Part shown: positions 25,613 through 35,176 of the stretch, one piece after another
Position numbering within the stretch: position 1 is the first letter of the stretch
How the letters are laid out: each line of letters starts with the position of its first letter
Origin: Rhizobium sp. 32-5/1
GTDB lineage: Bacteria > Pseudomonadota > Alphaproteobacteria > Rhizobiales > Rhizobiaceae
Length of the DNA stretch: 64,000 nt
Assembly (NCBI RefSeq): GCF_029537235.1
Contig: NZ_CP120638.1
Location: 4,156,501-4,220,500, forward strand
Reading direction: 5' to 3'
The notes under the pieces: model-generated
The model's database searches: none
Told to the model about the DNA's origin: nothing
What the model saw: the letters and a program-made list of their open reading frames with translations, nothing else
Position numbers and translations under genes: made by a program

Positions 25613-28168
25613 ATGTCCCTGATCGACCGTTCGCTGCAGCGTCTTCGCATCGTTACAAAGGTTCTTTTGTTTGTCGTGCCACTTGTCGCGCTGATCGCCG
25701 GTATCGGCCTTGTGGGCTATTTCACTGCGAGCACGCTCAACGGGCACATGACCGTCACGCGCGAGACCATCAGCAGTCTTTCCGATTTCCAGGCGCTGCG
25801 CAGCGCGGTGCAGCGCTTTACCGACAATCCGACCGATGAAACGCGTCAGGAGTTGGCGGGCCGAGTTGGTGAGCAAGAGGCCGGCGTGCGTTCTTTGAGT
25901 GACCTCTTGCCGACGGATGCGGACAGGGCTGAAATCGCTTCCGTCCTGATGCTTGGCGACACGATGCGCAGCGGTTCTGAAAAGCTCTGGTCGATTGAGA
26001 CCGAGCGTGATGCTGTGGCGACTTCGCTGGATTCGGCGCTGACGGAAATGACCAAGCAGGGCAATATGGCCTACAAGCAAATCGATGTGTTGCGGAAAGA
26101 GGCGGGCGAAAAGGAATCCTTCGCCAAGGCCTTGTTGTTCGACGCCGCGGCCTATCAGGGGCTCGCCGAGCGCATCAAGAAATTCCGCCTCCCCGTGACC
26201 ATGGCTGTTGCGCCCGACGCCAAGCTTGGTGCCGCGCAGAAATTCCTTCCCCACCTGATGAAGCAGATTGCTGATGCCGAGGCGATTGCGTCGGACAAGG
26301 TGCGCAAACAGATTGCCGTGGTTCGCACGGATGCGGAAAAGATTGCCGCGATCATCGCCTCTTCGGACGCAAACGACGTCAAGAAGACGAAGCTCGTTCC
26401 TATCCTCAGCAAATTCTCCAAGTACGAAGCCGATTTCGCCAAGGAAGCTGTGAAGAACTCGGATACGGCGGCCAAGCGCTTCGTCGGCATGGACAGCGAG
26501 ATTTCGCTGTTGAAAAGCCTGATTGCCTTGATGGACGAGACCTTCAAGGGGCTCGACGCAACCCGCCTGCATATCAGCGAATTGCACCGCAACTTGACCG
26601 CTGAAAGCCGCGCTGCCGTTATCGCCGATATCACTGCCGTTCGCGAGACGGCGACCAAGCTTTCCGAGACGGGTGGCAAGAATGCAGCCCTGCGTGACCT
26701 GCTTGGCAAGCTGACGCCGTCGCTCGAGCAGATCGATAGCGGTACAGCGCAACTGATCGACGTGGGTGCCCGCTGGCAGGTTGCAAAGGCCGAGGTTGCG
26801 ACACTGGTGGCGGACGCCAGCCAGACGCTCGAAAACTTCGTTAGCCGTGCCCAGGAAGTTGGCAAACAGGATAGCCAACGTTCGGCTGATGTCTCGATCA
26901 TCGCCATGGTCGCCGGCACGCTGCTGGCCATCATCGGCGGCCTGATGCTGATTGAAACGCTGCGTGGGCCGCTGAAGCGCGTTACCGAGACCATGACACG
27001 ACTGGCAAATGGCGATCTGGAAGTTCCCATCGAGGGCCGCAACCGTGGCGACGAAATCGGCGATATGGTGCGCTCGGTTGCCGTCTTTCGCGATCACGCG
27101 GTCGAAAACGTTCGGCTGGAGCGCGAGGCGGAAGTCGCTCGCACCCTTTCAGCGGAAGAGGAAGCACGCCGCAACCGCGAGCGTGCCCGGATCGAAGCTG
27201 AACAGATGCAGGCACTCACGGCGCTGTCGGATGTCCTGGCCAAGCTTGCCGACGGCAATCTGGAAGAAGGCATGGCCGAAAATCTTTCCGCCGACTATGT
27301 TGTCATGGCCCGCACCTACAACAATGCCGTCGAGGCGCTGCGGGCCACGCTCATCGATGTGCGTATCGTGACCGACGAGATCACCGGCGGCACCAGCAAT
27401 CTGGCGGCCTCTGCCGACGATCTGGCCCGCCGCACCGAACAGCAGGCCGCAGCTCTCGAGCAGAGCTCACGTGCCCTTGGCCAGTTGACGGAGATTGTCC
27501 GTTCGACCGCTGAAAGTGCGCGCAAGACCACAGTTTCAGTGGACGAGACGCACAGCTACGCCCGGCATTCGGGACAGGTCGTGTCGAAGGCGATCGATGC
27601 CATGGCCGCGATCAACAAATCGTCCGACAAGATTTCTACGATCATCAGCGTCATCGACGAAATCGCCTTCCAGACGAATCTCCTGGCGCTCAATGCCGGT
27701 GTCGAAGCGGCGCGGGCAGGAGAGGCCGGTCGCGGCTTTGCCGTCGTCGCCCAAGAGGTTCGTGAGCTTGCCCAGCGTTGCGCGGGTGCTGCCCGAGAGA
27801 TCAAGGGGCTGATTTCCGAAAGCTCGGCGCAGGTGCGCAGTGGTGTCGAACTGGTGCAGGAGACGGGCACGGCGCTGACCGTCATCAACGACCACATCTC
27901 GACCATCCACCAGCTGGTCAGCAACATCGAATCGGCTGCCGCCGATCAGTATCGCGGCCTTAACGAGGTCAACCAGGCGGTGCGCCAAGTCGAGCTGATT
28001 ACCCAGCAGAATGCTGCCATGGTCGAGGAGAACACCGCCGAGATCCACGGGCTTCGTCGCCAGGTCGATATTCTCAACGAGAAGATCGAGCGCTTCAAGA
28101 CGGGTACCAGCCGTTCGACACAGGGCTATGGCAGCGGCAACAGCTATGGTCGCAGCTACGCGGCCTAA
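25613..28168 (+). CDS. methyl-accepting chemotaxis protein with large helical sensor domain
   Basis: 851 residues from ATG 25613 (GGAG upstream). TM1 at ~15-37 (VLLFVVPLVALIAGIGLVGY), a ~400-residue alpha-helical periplasmic domain (HBM-like length, unlike the usual ~150-residue 4HB), TM2 at ~430-450 (IIAMVAGTLLAIIGGLMLI), then HAMP (GPLKRVTETMTRLANGDLEV) with a second HAMP-like segment (LAKLADGNLEEGMAENL), and the MCP signalling hairpin tip IDEIAFQTNLLALNAGVEAA followed by GRGFAVVAQEVRELAQRCAG. No CheR-binding pentapeptide at the C-terminus (GNSYGRSYAA). Signals to CheA/CheW encoded elsewhere. Ligand unknown. Confidence 0.93.
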   Translation: MSLIDRSLQRLRIVTKVLLFVVPLVALIAGIGLVGYFTASTLNGHMTVTRETISSLSDFQALRSAVQRFTDNPTDETRQELAGRVGEQEAGVRSLSDLLPTDADRAEIASVLMLGDTMRSGSEKLWSIETERDAVATSLDSALTEMTKQGNMAYKQIDVLRKEAGEKESFAKALLFDAAAYQGLAERIKKFRLPVTMAVAPDAKLGAAQKFLPHLMKQIADAEAIASDKVRKQIAVVRTDAEKIAAIIASSDANDVKKTKLVPILSKFSKYEADFAKEAVKNSDTAAKRFVGMDSEISLLKSLIALMDETFKGLDATRLHISELHRNLTAESRAAVIADITAVRETATKLSETGGKNAALRDLLGKLTPSLEQIDSGTAQLIDVGARWQVAKAEVATLVADASQTLENFVSRAQEVGKQDSQRSADVSIIAMVAGTLLAIIGGLMLIETLRGPLKRVTETMTRLANGDLEVPIEGRNRGDEIGDMVRSVAVFRDHAVENVRLEREAEVARTLSAEEEARRNRERARIEAEQMQALTALSDVLAKLADGNLEEGMAENLSADYVVMARTYNNAVEALRATLIDVRIVTDEITGGTSNLAASADDLARRTEQQAAALEQSSRALGQLTEIVRSTAESARKTTVSVDETHSYARHSGQVVSKAIDAMAAINKSSDKISTIISVIDEIAFQTNLLALNAGVEAARAGEAGRGFAVVAQEVRELAQRCAGAAREIKGLISESSAQVRSGVELVQETGTALTVINDHISTIHQLVSNIESAAADQYRGLNEVNQAVRQVELITQQNAAMVEENTAEIHGLRRQVDILNEKIERFKTGTSRSTQGYGSGNSYGRSYAA

Positions 28169-28188
28169 ACAGAACTGACTGTCGAAAA

Positions 28189-28219
28189 GCCCGCCTCTGG
28201 AAACGGAGGCGGGCTTTTT
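28189..28219. terminator. bidirectional terminator after chemoreceptor gene
   Basis: Stem GCCCGCCTC (28189-28197)/GAGGCGGGC (28206-28214) flanked by AAAA and TTTTT, so it can act for the chemoreceptor gene and for the convergent gene at 28250. Confidence 0.92.
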
Positions 28220-28249
28220 CGTGTCCGGCCGAACAGGCGGCGGGCATGC

Positions 28250-28903
28250 CTATCGAGTTGGATAGACGACATAACTCTTCTGGTTGTCTGGCTGTGTGCC
28301 GCCATCGAAGGTCGGATCGACCTCGTAGCGGGACAACACGAAATCAAGGTCGGAGAAGATCCATGCGCCACGATCCCAGGCGTCGCCAAGGCCGCGCCAG
28401 AAGCCATGGCTGGAAATGGTTTTGCTCACCGGATCGAAGGTCGCGTTGACGAGGAGATGGTTTGCCGAATAACCGTCGATCCGTGGTGGCGTCTTCAGCT
28501 TGGTCTGTTCGTCGTCGGCATAGTCGAGGCCGAGCTTCGGACGGGCGAAGGACAGCAGGCGGAAGCGGCTGGTTTCGGGATCGCGCAACAGGAAGGCATG
28601 CTGCAGATTATAGGCGCCCATGCCGCAAAACATCTGAAAGAGCGCGACCTGCTTGTCCGGCTCTCCCGTGGACTGGTAGGAGGCGCGATAGCGGATGTCA
28701 TAGACGAAATGGCTGACATCCTCGGGTTCGGCTGAATTGAGCGGAATATCGGTGCGGCTGTTCATATCGCAGTCTTCGCCGAGCGCTGCCTGAACGAAGC
28801 GCTCCGCCGCGCGAAGCTGGTTCTGACCGGGGTCCATAGGCTGAGCACCAGCCGTATGCATGGAGAAGACGACGGCGATGCCCGCCAGAGAGAGGATGTG
28901 CAT
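28250..28903 (-). CDS. secreted hypothetical protein, possibly DUF1176-like
   Basis: 217 residues from ATG 28903; a signal peptide (ILSLAGIAVVFSMHTAGAQP) is evident. The mature part has three Cys (EDCDMN, MFCGMG), FLLRDPETSRFRLLSFARPK, and a C-terminal SHGFWRGLGDAWDRGAWIFS then DLDFVLSRYEVDPTFDGG, which resembles the end of DUF1176 proteins; I am not certain of the family. Periplasmic location is likely. The gene starts 26 bases after the moaA stop on the same strand and may be co-transcribed. Confidence 0.7.
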   Translation of the reverse strand: MHILSLAGIAVVFSMHTAGAQPMDPGQNQLRAAERFVQAALGEDCDMNSRTDIPLNSAEPEDVSHFVYDIRYRASYQSTGEPDKQVALFQMFCGMGAYNLQHAFLLRDPETSRFRLLSFARPKLGLDYADDEQTKLKTPPRIDGYSANHLLVNATFDPVSKTISSHGFWRGLGDAWDRGAWIFSDLDFVLSRYEVDPTFDGGTQPDNQKSYVVYPTR

Positions 28904-28928
28904 TTCATGTCCATGCCCCCAAAGTGCT

Positions 28929-29978
28929 TCAGCCGCCCGTGACACTCATGTGTCTGGCGACGGCGGGCTTGTTTCTGACGCGGTCGATGATGAAATCGTG
29001 GCCCTTGGGCTTGCGTGAAATCGCCTCGTCGATGACAGCAGAGAGATAGCTGTCGTCCTCGGACGCGCGCAATGCCGTGCGCAGGTCGGCGGCGTCGTTC
29101 TGGCCAAGGCACATGTAGAGCGTGCCGGTGCAGGTCAGGCGCACGCGATTGCAGCTTTCGCAAAAATTGTGGGTCATCGGCGTGATGAGGCCAAGCCGGC
29201 CGCCGGTTTCCGCGACATTGAGATAACGGGCGGGGCCTCCGGTCTTGTAGGCGATGTCGGATAAAGTGAACTGTTCGGCCAGCCGGTCGCGCATTTCCGA
29301 GAGCGGCAGGTAATGGTCGGTGCGATCCTCGTCGATCTCGCCCATGGGCATGGTCTCGATCAGTGTCAGGTCCATGCCGCGACCGTGCGCCCAGCGCAGC
29401 ATGTCGGGAATTTCACGATCGTTGAAGTCTTTGAGGGCGACGGCATTGATCTTGACCTTTATGCCGGCAGCCTGCGCGGCATCTATGCCCTCCAGAACCT
29501 TGGAAAGTTCGCCCCAGCGGGTGATCGCCTTGAATTTTTCCGGGTCGAGCGTATCGAGCGAGACATTGATGCGACGCACGCCGCAATCGGCCAGTTCGGC
29601 CGCATGGCGGGCGAGCTGCGAGCCGTTCGTCGTCAGCGTCAGTTCTTCGAGCGTGCCGACCGCAACGTGCTTGCCGAGTTCGCGCACGAGAAACATCACA
29701 TTCTTGCGCACCAGCGGCTCACCACCGGTCAGTCGCAGCTTACGAACGCCTTTGGCAATGAAGGTGGAACAGAGCCGGTTCAGCTCCTCCAGCGTCAGCA
29801 GATCCTTCTTCGGGAGGAAGGTCATGTTTTCCGCCATGCAATAGGTGCAGCGGAAATCGCAGCGATCGGTGACGGACACGCGCAGATAGGTCACGGCGCG
29901 GCCGAACGGGTCTACCATCGGCGCCTTGGCGTCGTTCAGCGCTGCAGCGCCTGTTGTGTCGATGATGGCGGTGTTCAA
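28929..29978 (-). CDS. moaA: GTP 3',8-cyclase, molybdenum cofactor biosynthesis
   Basis: 349 residues. Radical SAM enzyme that starts Moco synthesis by converting GTP to 3',8-cH2GTP. N-terminal cluster [11 protein letters not shown]-binding C-terminal cluster [11 protein letters not shown] with the third Cys in TGTLYMCLG, and the essential C-terminal Gly-Gly (MSVTGG). Start TTG at 29978 is chosen: AGGGAGA lies about six bases upstream and the length then matches the family; a GTG at 29984 would abut that site. Divergent from the DUF971 gene; mobA/mobB are 6 kb away. Confidence 0.93.
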   Translation of the reverse strand: MNTAIIDTTGAAALNDAKAPMVDPFGRAVTYLRVSVTDRCDFRCTYCMAENMTFLPKKDLLTLEELNRLCSTFIAKGVRKLRLTGGEPLVRKNVMFLVRELGKHVAVGTLEELTLTTNGSQLARHAAELADCGVRRINVSLDTLDPEKFKAITRWGELSKVLEGIDAAQAAGIKVKINAVALKDFNDREIPDMLRWAHGRGMDLTLIETMPMGEIDEDRTDHYLPLSEMRDRLAEQFTLSDIAYKTGGPARYLNVAETGGRLGLITPMTHNFCESCNRVRLTCTGTLYMCLGQNDAADLRTALRASEDDSYLSAVIDEAISRKPKGHDFIIDRVRNKPAVARHMSVTGG

Positions 29979-30129
29979 ATCCACTCTCCCTTGACTATCA
30001 ATGTCGTGACCAAAGACGGCGGCGTCAAGACGCAAGGGCATGAATCGAATGTAAAATGACAAGCGGGAGACTTTGTCGGGCTGCCGCCGTCGTGATAGTG
30101 CTCAGGCAAGGGAACGGAGACTGCGTAAC

Positions 30130-30504
30130 ATGACCGATATATGGCCGACCGAACTGCGGGTCTCGAAGGACCGTCAGAGCTTGACGGTGACATTCAACGA
30201 TGGCGCCTCCTTTGCGCTTTCGGCGGAAATGCTGCGCGTCCTCTCGCCGTCCGCGGAAGTGCAGGGCCATGGGCCGGGGCAGGGCCTGACCGTGCCGGGA
30301 AAACGCAATGTCGCGATCATCTCGGCGACGCCCACGGGCAATTACGCGGTGCGTCTCGGCTTTGATGATTTTCATGATACCGGCATCTTTACCTGGACCT
30401 ATTTGCGGGAACTCGGAGAAAGCGGGGATACGAAATTTGCCGATTACGAACGCGACCTGGCGGCGAAGGGCATGAGCCGCGACAAGGCAGAAAAGCCGCG
30501 CTGA
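30130..30504 (+). CDS. DUF971 domain protein
   Basis: 124 residues. Core DUF971 sequence: WPTELRVSKDRQSLTVTFND, then LSAEMLRVLSPSAEVQGHG, and NYAVRLGFDDFHDTGIFTW, a fold also found at the N-terminus of gamma-butyrobetaine hydroxylases and in Fe-S-related proteins. Function is unsettled. Often near moaA in rhizobia, as here (divergent). The LtrA gene follows 32 bases after the stop. Confidence 0.85.
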   Translation: MTDIWPTELRVSKDRQSLTVTFNDGASFALSAEMLRVLSPSAEVQGHGPGQGLTVPGKRNVAIISATPTGNYAVRLGFDDFHDTGIFTWTYLRELGESGDTKFADYERDLAAKGMSRDKAEKPR

Positions 30505-30536
30505 GATATTCGGCAAAAGGAAGACGAGGGGATGCT

Positions 30537-31723
30537 GTGACCGGATTTTTCGAGGCACTGACCGATCGCCCGCGCTGGCTGCGCGACCGCAAGGAGGAGA
30601 GGAGGGCAAGGTAGCCTTTGCCGAACTGTTCTTCGATCTCGTCTTCGTGTTTTCGATCATCCAGCTATCCCATACACTCGCCGGACATTATTCGCTGATC
30701 GGCTGGATCGAGATGTCGGTGATGGTCCTGGCCGTCTGGTGGGTCTGGATCTTCACGACCTGGGTGACCAACTGGCTCGATCCGGAGCGCATGGCGGTGC
30801 GCGCCATGCTGTTTGCGCTGATGTTCGGCGGGCTTCTCCTCTCTTCGTCCATTCCGCAGGCGTTCGGCGACAAGGGCGTCTTGTTCGCGCTCTCCTATGT
30901 CGGCATGCAGGTCGGCCGATCGCTGTTTGCGGTCTATGCCTTTGCCGGCCATAGCCAAAACAACTGGATGAATTTCATCCGCATCAGCGGTTGGCTGTGC
31001 TTTTCCGGCATCTTCTGGATTGCCGGCATGTTTGCCGAGAACGAGATGCGGTTGACCCTGTGGATCGTCGCAATCGTCATCGAGTACATCTCACCAGCGC
31101 TGGGCTTCCGGCTGCCGGGCTTGGGCAAGTCCACGGTCGACGACTGGGATGTGCTCGGGTCGCACATGGCCGAGCGCTGCGCCCTGTTTGTGCTGATCTG
31201 CCTCGGCGAGACCATTCTCATCGGCGGCGGCAAGTTTGCCGAGATGGAGCTCAGCCCGCTGACGTTCCTCATGTTCTTCGCCTCTTTCACCACGACGGTG
31301 ACGATGTGGTGGATCTATTTCCGCTTCGGCCAGCAGCGGGCAGCGCAGCACATCGAGCACACGGATACACCGGGCGAACTTGCCCGCACCGTGTTCACCT
31401 ATGCGCATATCCCGATCGTTGCCGGCATCATCCTCGATGCAGTTGCGGTGGAGTTCATGCTGGCGCATCCGCACGGGCACACGGATTTCAAGACGGCGAG
31501 CGCAATGATCGGTGGGCCGGTGCTGTTTCTTCTCGGAAATATCTGGATCAAGGGCTCGCTAGCGGCCCGGCTGCCCCTGTCTCATCTGGTCGGCCTGGGG
31601 CTGCTGGTCGCGTTGATCCCGGCCTCGGTTGTGCTTGAGCCTTATCTCCTGTTCTTCGCCTGCGCGACAACGCTGGTGATCGTGGCGATCTGGGAATATC
31701 TGTCGCTGAAACCGGCGGAATAG
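30537..31723 (+). CDS. low temperature requirement protein A (LtrA) family, frame broken
   Basis: About 395 residues, a polytopic membrane protein with around ten helices. Start GTG at 30537 with GAGGGG upstream gives VTGFFEALTDRPRWLRDRKE; one added G near 30593-30602 joins it to EEGKVAFAELFFDLVFVFSI, the LtrA hallmark. Later motifs are AERCALFVLICLGETILIGG and WWIYFRFGQQRA. LtrA was first linked to cold growth of Listeria; the molecular role is unknown. Convergent with the MarR gene. Confidence 0.85.
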
Positions 31724-31731
31724 GCCAAGGC

Positions 31732-32223
31732 CTATTCGTCGTCAGCATCACTTTCGCCGGCAAGCAGGATGCCGATGATCCGCTCCATCGATTCGGCGAC
31801 CGTGATGCAATCCTCGATCGGTGCGCCGGCAAGCGATCTCTCGATCAGCGCCGTCTGGATGGCCATTGCCTCCTGCGTCAGCGTCTGCCCGGAGGCGGTC
31901 AGAGACAGGCGCAGCACCCGCTTGTCCTTGCGGTCGCCGCGCCGCTCGATCAGGCCGCGTTTTTCCAGCTGAGGCAAAAGCATGCTCATGTTGGAGCGGC
32001 CGACCAGCAGTTTGCGTGCCAGTTCCTGCTGGGTGATGCCCTCGAAGCGGTAAAGATTGACCAGGATATCCAGATGCGGCGGCTTGATGTCGAGCGGGGC
32101 GAGTGCGCGCGTCAATGTCTGCTGCATCAGCTGGCAGGCGCGGGCGACGGAAATCCAGCTGCGAAAACGCGGATGATCCCAGGGAAATGTGGACGATGCG
32201 GAAGAGACTTGATTTTTGTTCAT
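31732..32223 (-). CDS. MarR family transcriptional regulator
   Basis: 163 residues. Winged helix: LDILVNLYRFEGITQQELAR, KLLVGRSNMSMLLPQLEKRG, and the wing LIERRGDRKDKRVLRLSLTA. Divergent from an alpha/beta hydrolase gene with only 45 bases between the starts, where a dyad at 32237-32252 is the obvious operator. It very likely represses both itself and the hydrolase. Confidence 0.88.
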   Translation of the reverse strand: MNKNQVSSASSTFPWDHPRFRSWISVARACQLMQQTLTRALAPLDIKPPHLDILVNLYRFEGITQQELARKLLVGRSNMSMLLPQLEKRGLIERRGDRKDKRVLRLSLTASGQTLTQEAMAIQTALIERSLAGAPIEDCITVAESMERIIGILLAGESDADDE

Positions 32224-32236
32224 GCTTGTACTTTAT

Positions 32237-32252
32237 TGTTCATTATTGAACA
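32237..32252. promoter_or_regulatory. probable MarR operator
   Basis: Perfect inverted repeat TGTTCA-TTAT-TGAACA in the 45-base gap between the divergent MarR and hydrolase genes, in a locally AT-rich stretch. The placement between two starts is typical of MarR autoregulation. Confidence 0.6.
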
Positions 32253-32268
32253 TAATCGGAGTCCCACT

Positions 32269-33183
32269 ATGCCATCCTTTGCGCTCGAGGTCATCCGTGT
32301 GTCACTGGCCGCTGTTTCACTGTTTTCGCCGGACCGCGCCGGCCGTCTGGCTTTCAAGATCTTCAGCCTGACACCATCGCGGCGCGCCAAGAATGCCAAA
32401 GAGGCCGCGGCACTCGAAAAGGCGGCGCCGGTGCTCGCCCGCGCCGAACGGGTGTCCCTGTCGCTGTCTTTTGCCGGCAGTGCGGCCATTGCCCACCGGT
32501 TTGTGCCGGACGCAGTGCGGGCAAACGGCAAGCGCATTCTGGTCGCCCATGGCTGGGGTTCGCGTGTTGATTATCTAACGGCGTTGATCGAAGGGCTGGT
32601 GGCGACGGGTGCCGAGGTCGTGGCGCTCGACTGGCCGGGGCATGGCGCCTCGCCGGGACGTTTCCTGACGATGCCGCAGGCGGTGCAGACCGTCGATGCG
32701 GCCTGGCGTCATTTCGGGCCGTTCGATGCAGCCGTCGGCCATTCCTTCGGCGGCGCGAGCCTCGCCTGCGCCGCGGGGCAGGCGCTGGCCTGCGTGCCCG
32801 CGCGCATCCCCGGACGGCTGGTGCTGATCGGCGCACCGAGTGAAATGGCCTGGCTGTTTGCCGATTTCGGCCGCTTCATGCGGCTGAAGCCGAAGGTCCA
32901 GGCGGCTTTGGAGAGCGTTGTCGAGCGGTTGGCCGGCCGGCCGCTGCAGGAGTTCGACGCCGCGCGCCTGCTCGGATCGTTGCGGACCCCGGTTCTGGTA
33001 ATCCATGCCGAGGATGACAAGGAGGTGGCGGCCGACCATGCCCGTCGCTACGCGGCGGCCAACAGCCGCGTTCGCCTGCTTTGGGCCAATGGCCTCGGCC
33101 ACAGGCGCATCGTGTCCGCGCCACCGGTGATCGATGCTGTCTGCGATTTTCTGGGTGAAGGGCAAGACCGGGCGGTCGCCTGA
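32269..33183 (+). CDS. alpha/beta hydrolase
   Basis: 304 residues. Oxyanion region ILVAHGWGSRVDYL, nucleophile elbow GHSFGGASLA, acid in VIHAEDDKEVAADHA and final His in GLGHRRIV give a complete triad. The N-terminal ~70 residues (VIRVSLAAVSLFSPDRAGRL) are a helical extension seen in a subgroup of rhizobial hydrolases. Substrate unknown; MarR control suggests response to a lipophilic or phenolic ester. Confidence 0.87.
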   Translation: MPSFALEVIRVSLAAVSLFSPDRAGRLAFKIFSLTPSRRAKNAKEAAALEKAAPVLARAERVSLSLSFAGSAAIAHRFVPDAVRANGKRILVAHGWGSRVDYLTALIEGLVATGAEVVALDWPGHGASPGRFLTMPQAVQTVDAAWRHFGPFDAAVGHSFGGASLACAAGQALACVPARIPGRLVLIGAPSEMAWLFADFGRFMRLKPKVQAALESVVERLAGRPLQEFDAARLLGSLRTPVLVIHAEDDKEVAADHARRYAAANSRVRLLWANGLGHRRIVSAPPVIDAVCDFLGEGQDRAVA

Positions 33184-33260
33184 TATTTTTCCCTTGCCTT
33201 CGTCATCAAAGTTTCATGCTGTTGCCGGACAGAGCCCTTGTTCAAGTCTTGGAGAGAAGC

Positions 33261-33869
33261 ATGACGATCATTCGCACGGTGGAAGACCTCAATGCGCTAT
33301 ATGGCGCAACCAGCGAGGCGTCTATCGTCAAGGTGACGACGGTGCTGACGCCGGAATACCGGCAGATGATCGAGGCTTCACCCTTTGCAGCCCTTGCGAC
33401 CGTCGGCCCGGAAGGGCTCGATTGCTCGCCGCGCGGCGACGAGGCCTGCGTCGTGCGGATCGCTGATGAGCGCACCGTGCTGATGCCGGACTGGCGCGGC
33501 AACAACCGTGTCGATTCGCTGGCGAACATCGTGCGTGATCCGCGCGTCGCCCTGATGTTCCTGGTGCCGGGATCGACGACGACGATGCGGATCAACGGCA
33601 CGGCCGTCGTCAGCATCGATCCGGAATTGACGACATCATTCATCGTCGATGGCAAACACCCGCGCAGCGTGATTGTCGTCACCATCGGCGAAGTCTATTT
33701 CCAGTGCGCGCGGGCGCTGATCCGCTCGCAGATCTGGAATCCGGAGCGTTTTGTCGATCCGGCGAACCTGCCGACCCCAGGAACATTGCTGAAGGCGGCC
33801 AAGGCGGATTTTGACCGCGAAACCTATGACCGAGAATGGCCGGAGCGCGCCGCCAAGACCATGTGGTAG
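33261..33869 (+). CDS. pyridoxamine 5'-phosphate oxidase family (flavin split-barrel) protein
   Basis: 202 residues from ATG 33261 with GGAGAG upstream. The FMN-binding split barrel is visible: FAALATVGPEGLDCSPRGDE, LMPDWRGNNRVDSLANIVRD and VALMFLVPGSTTTMRINGTA. This matches the MSMEG_1061-like branch of the family, which is not PdxH and may reduce quinones or cofactors such as F420-like flavins; the substrate is not evident. Confidence 0.85.
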   Translation: MTIIRTVEDLNALYGATSEASIVKVTTVLTPEYRQMIEASPFAALATVGPEGLDCSPRGDEACVVRIADERTVLMPDWRGNNRVDSLANIVRDPRVALMFLVPGSTTTMRINGTAVVSIDPELTTSFIVDGKHPRSVIVVTIGEVYFQCARALIRSQIWNPERFVDPANLPTPGTLLKAAKADFDRETYDREWPERAAKTMW

Positions 33870-33964
33870 ATGCAGCAAGGCTGGCGAATAAATCACGCAC
33901 GTGGCCCGTTTCCGCAATAGGCCAGGCGGACGACATCAGCCTGCCACGGGTAGGAGAGCCGGAC

Positions 33965-34352
33965 ATGAAAAAGCTGACAGCAGCCATGCTGATGATCACG
34001 ACGATTGCCATTTCCGCCGGCGCGGCGCGAGCCGATCTCGCTGGTGGAGCGATACACCGCCTATATCGGTCAAGACGACCTCTACAATTCCTACGACGAA
34101 CGCCTCTGGGAACCCTGGCAGATCATCCGCCAGGACCGGGCGAATTATCATCGTTACGGGGTTTTTCAGCCCGGTGACGAGGGCGATGCGTTCTTTGCAT
34201 CGGCTAAGAACCGCGAGCGCGCCGAGCGGATGATTCAGTTCGGAACGATCGACCGAGCCGCCGCCGCTGCGCTGGTCCAGGGCGATGTTCTCATCGACGT
34301 GAAAATCTATCGCGGGCCGGATGGTGATTATCTCGACATTACCGTTGATTGA
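33965..34352 (+). CDS. small secreted hypothetical protein, frame broken
   Basis: About 128 residues. A clear signal peptide (MKKLTAAMLMITTIAISAGA, cleavage after ARA) in one frame and a soluble domain in another: LVERYTAYIGQDDLYNSYDE, LWEPWQIIRQDRANYHRYGV, and NRERAERMIQFGTIDRAAAA. The frames are reconciled near 34025-34045 only by losing two bases or gaining one, unlike most breaks in the window. I do not recognise the family. Two bases separate it from the M15 peptidase gene, so the two are probably coupled. Confidence 0.7.
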
Positions 34353-34353
34353 C

Positions 34354-35142
34354 ATGGTCCGCTTTGCCGTTGCCCTCGTTGCTCTGCTCGTCGGCGCACC
34401 CGGTGTGTTGGCGTCCGATATCGACCTTGCGCAAAAGGTCGATCTGCTGATTGCCGCCTATCCGGACACGCTTGAAAGACGGGAGGAAAACCGGCTGTTC
34501 TTCCGCGATGGCGGGCCGCCGATACTCATCGACGATGGCCGGACAAAGGACCATGCGGCAAGGCTGGCAGAGGGGGACATCGAGGACAGCCTGCTCCAGC
34601 TCTATCCTTCCGGCCCGTGCGAAACGGTGCCAACGCGAAACGGCGATCCCGGGCGCATCCGCAGCGAGCCATTGCTCACGCGGCTCTACGGTGGTTCGAA
34701 GGCTGAGGTCGCGAAAAGCCTGCGCACTGTTGACTGGTTTGGCCAGAGCGTAAAGGTGACAACGAGGAACGGCGTCGCCGCAGCGCTGGAGGCAGTACGC
34801 GACGATCTTGAGAGACAGCCCGATCTCAAGCCATACCTGATCCCGAGCGCAGGAACCTTCAACTGGCGCAAGGTGGCGGGTGCCCCAAATCTCTCCGTGC
34901 ACAGCTTCGCCGCAGCCATCGACCTCAACACGAACCATGCCGACTACTGGCTCTGGTCCGGCGGCAAACCCGGCAATGTCCCGCGCTACAAAAACCGTTT
35001 CCCCATGGAGATTGTCGAAAGTTTCGAACGTCACGGCTTTATCTGGGGCGGGCGCTGGTATCACTACGACACGATGCACTTCGAATATCGTCCGGAACTT
35101 CTGGCCATTGCCAGGGTAGCGGGGAGCGACGCATGCCGCTAA
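34354..35142 (+). CDS. M15 family peptidase (D-alanyl-D-alanine carboxypeptidase-like), secreted
   Basis: 262 residues from ATG 34354. Signal peptide VRFAVALVALLVGAPGVLAS. The C-terminal M15 domain has the zinc-site elements SVHSFAAAIDLN (His and Asp) and WYHYDTMHFEYRPEL (His). Such enzymes cleave peptidoglycan cross-bridges or stem peptides in the periplasm. Forms a pair with the small secreted protein upstream. Confidence 0.85.
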   Translation: MVRFAVALVALLVGAPGVLASDIDLAQKVDLLIAAYPDTLERREENRLFFRDGGPPILIDDGRTKDHAARLAEGDIEDSLLQLYPSGPCETVPTRNGDPGRIRSEPLLTRLYGGSKAEVAKSLRTVDWFGQSVKVTTRNGVAAALEAVRDDLERQPDLKPYLIPSAGTFNWRKVAGAPNLSVHSFAAAIDLNTNHADYWLWSGGKPGNVPRYKNRFPMEIVESFERHGFIWGGRWYHYDTMHFEYRPELLAIARVAGSDACR

Positions 35143-35176
35143 GGTCTGCCGCGAATTGAAGAAGGCAGAGCATTGC

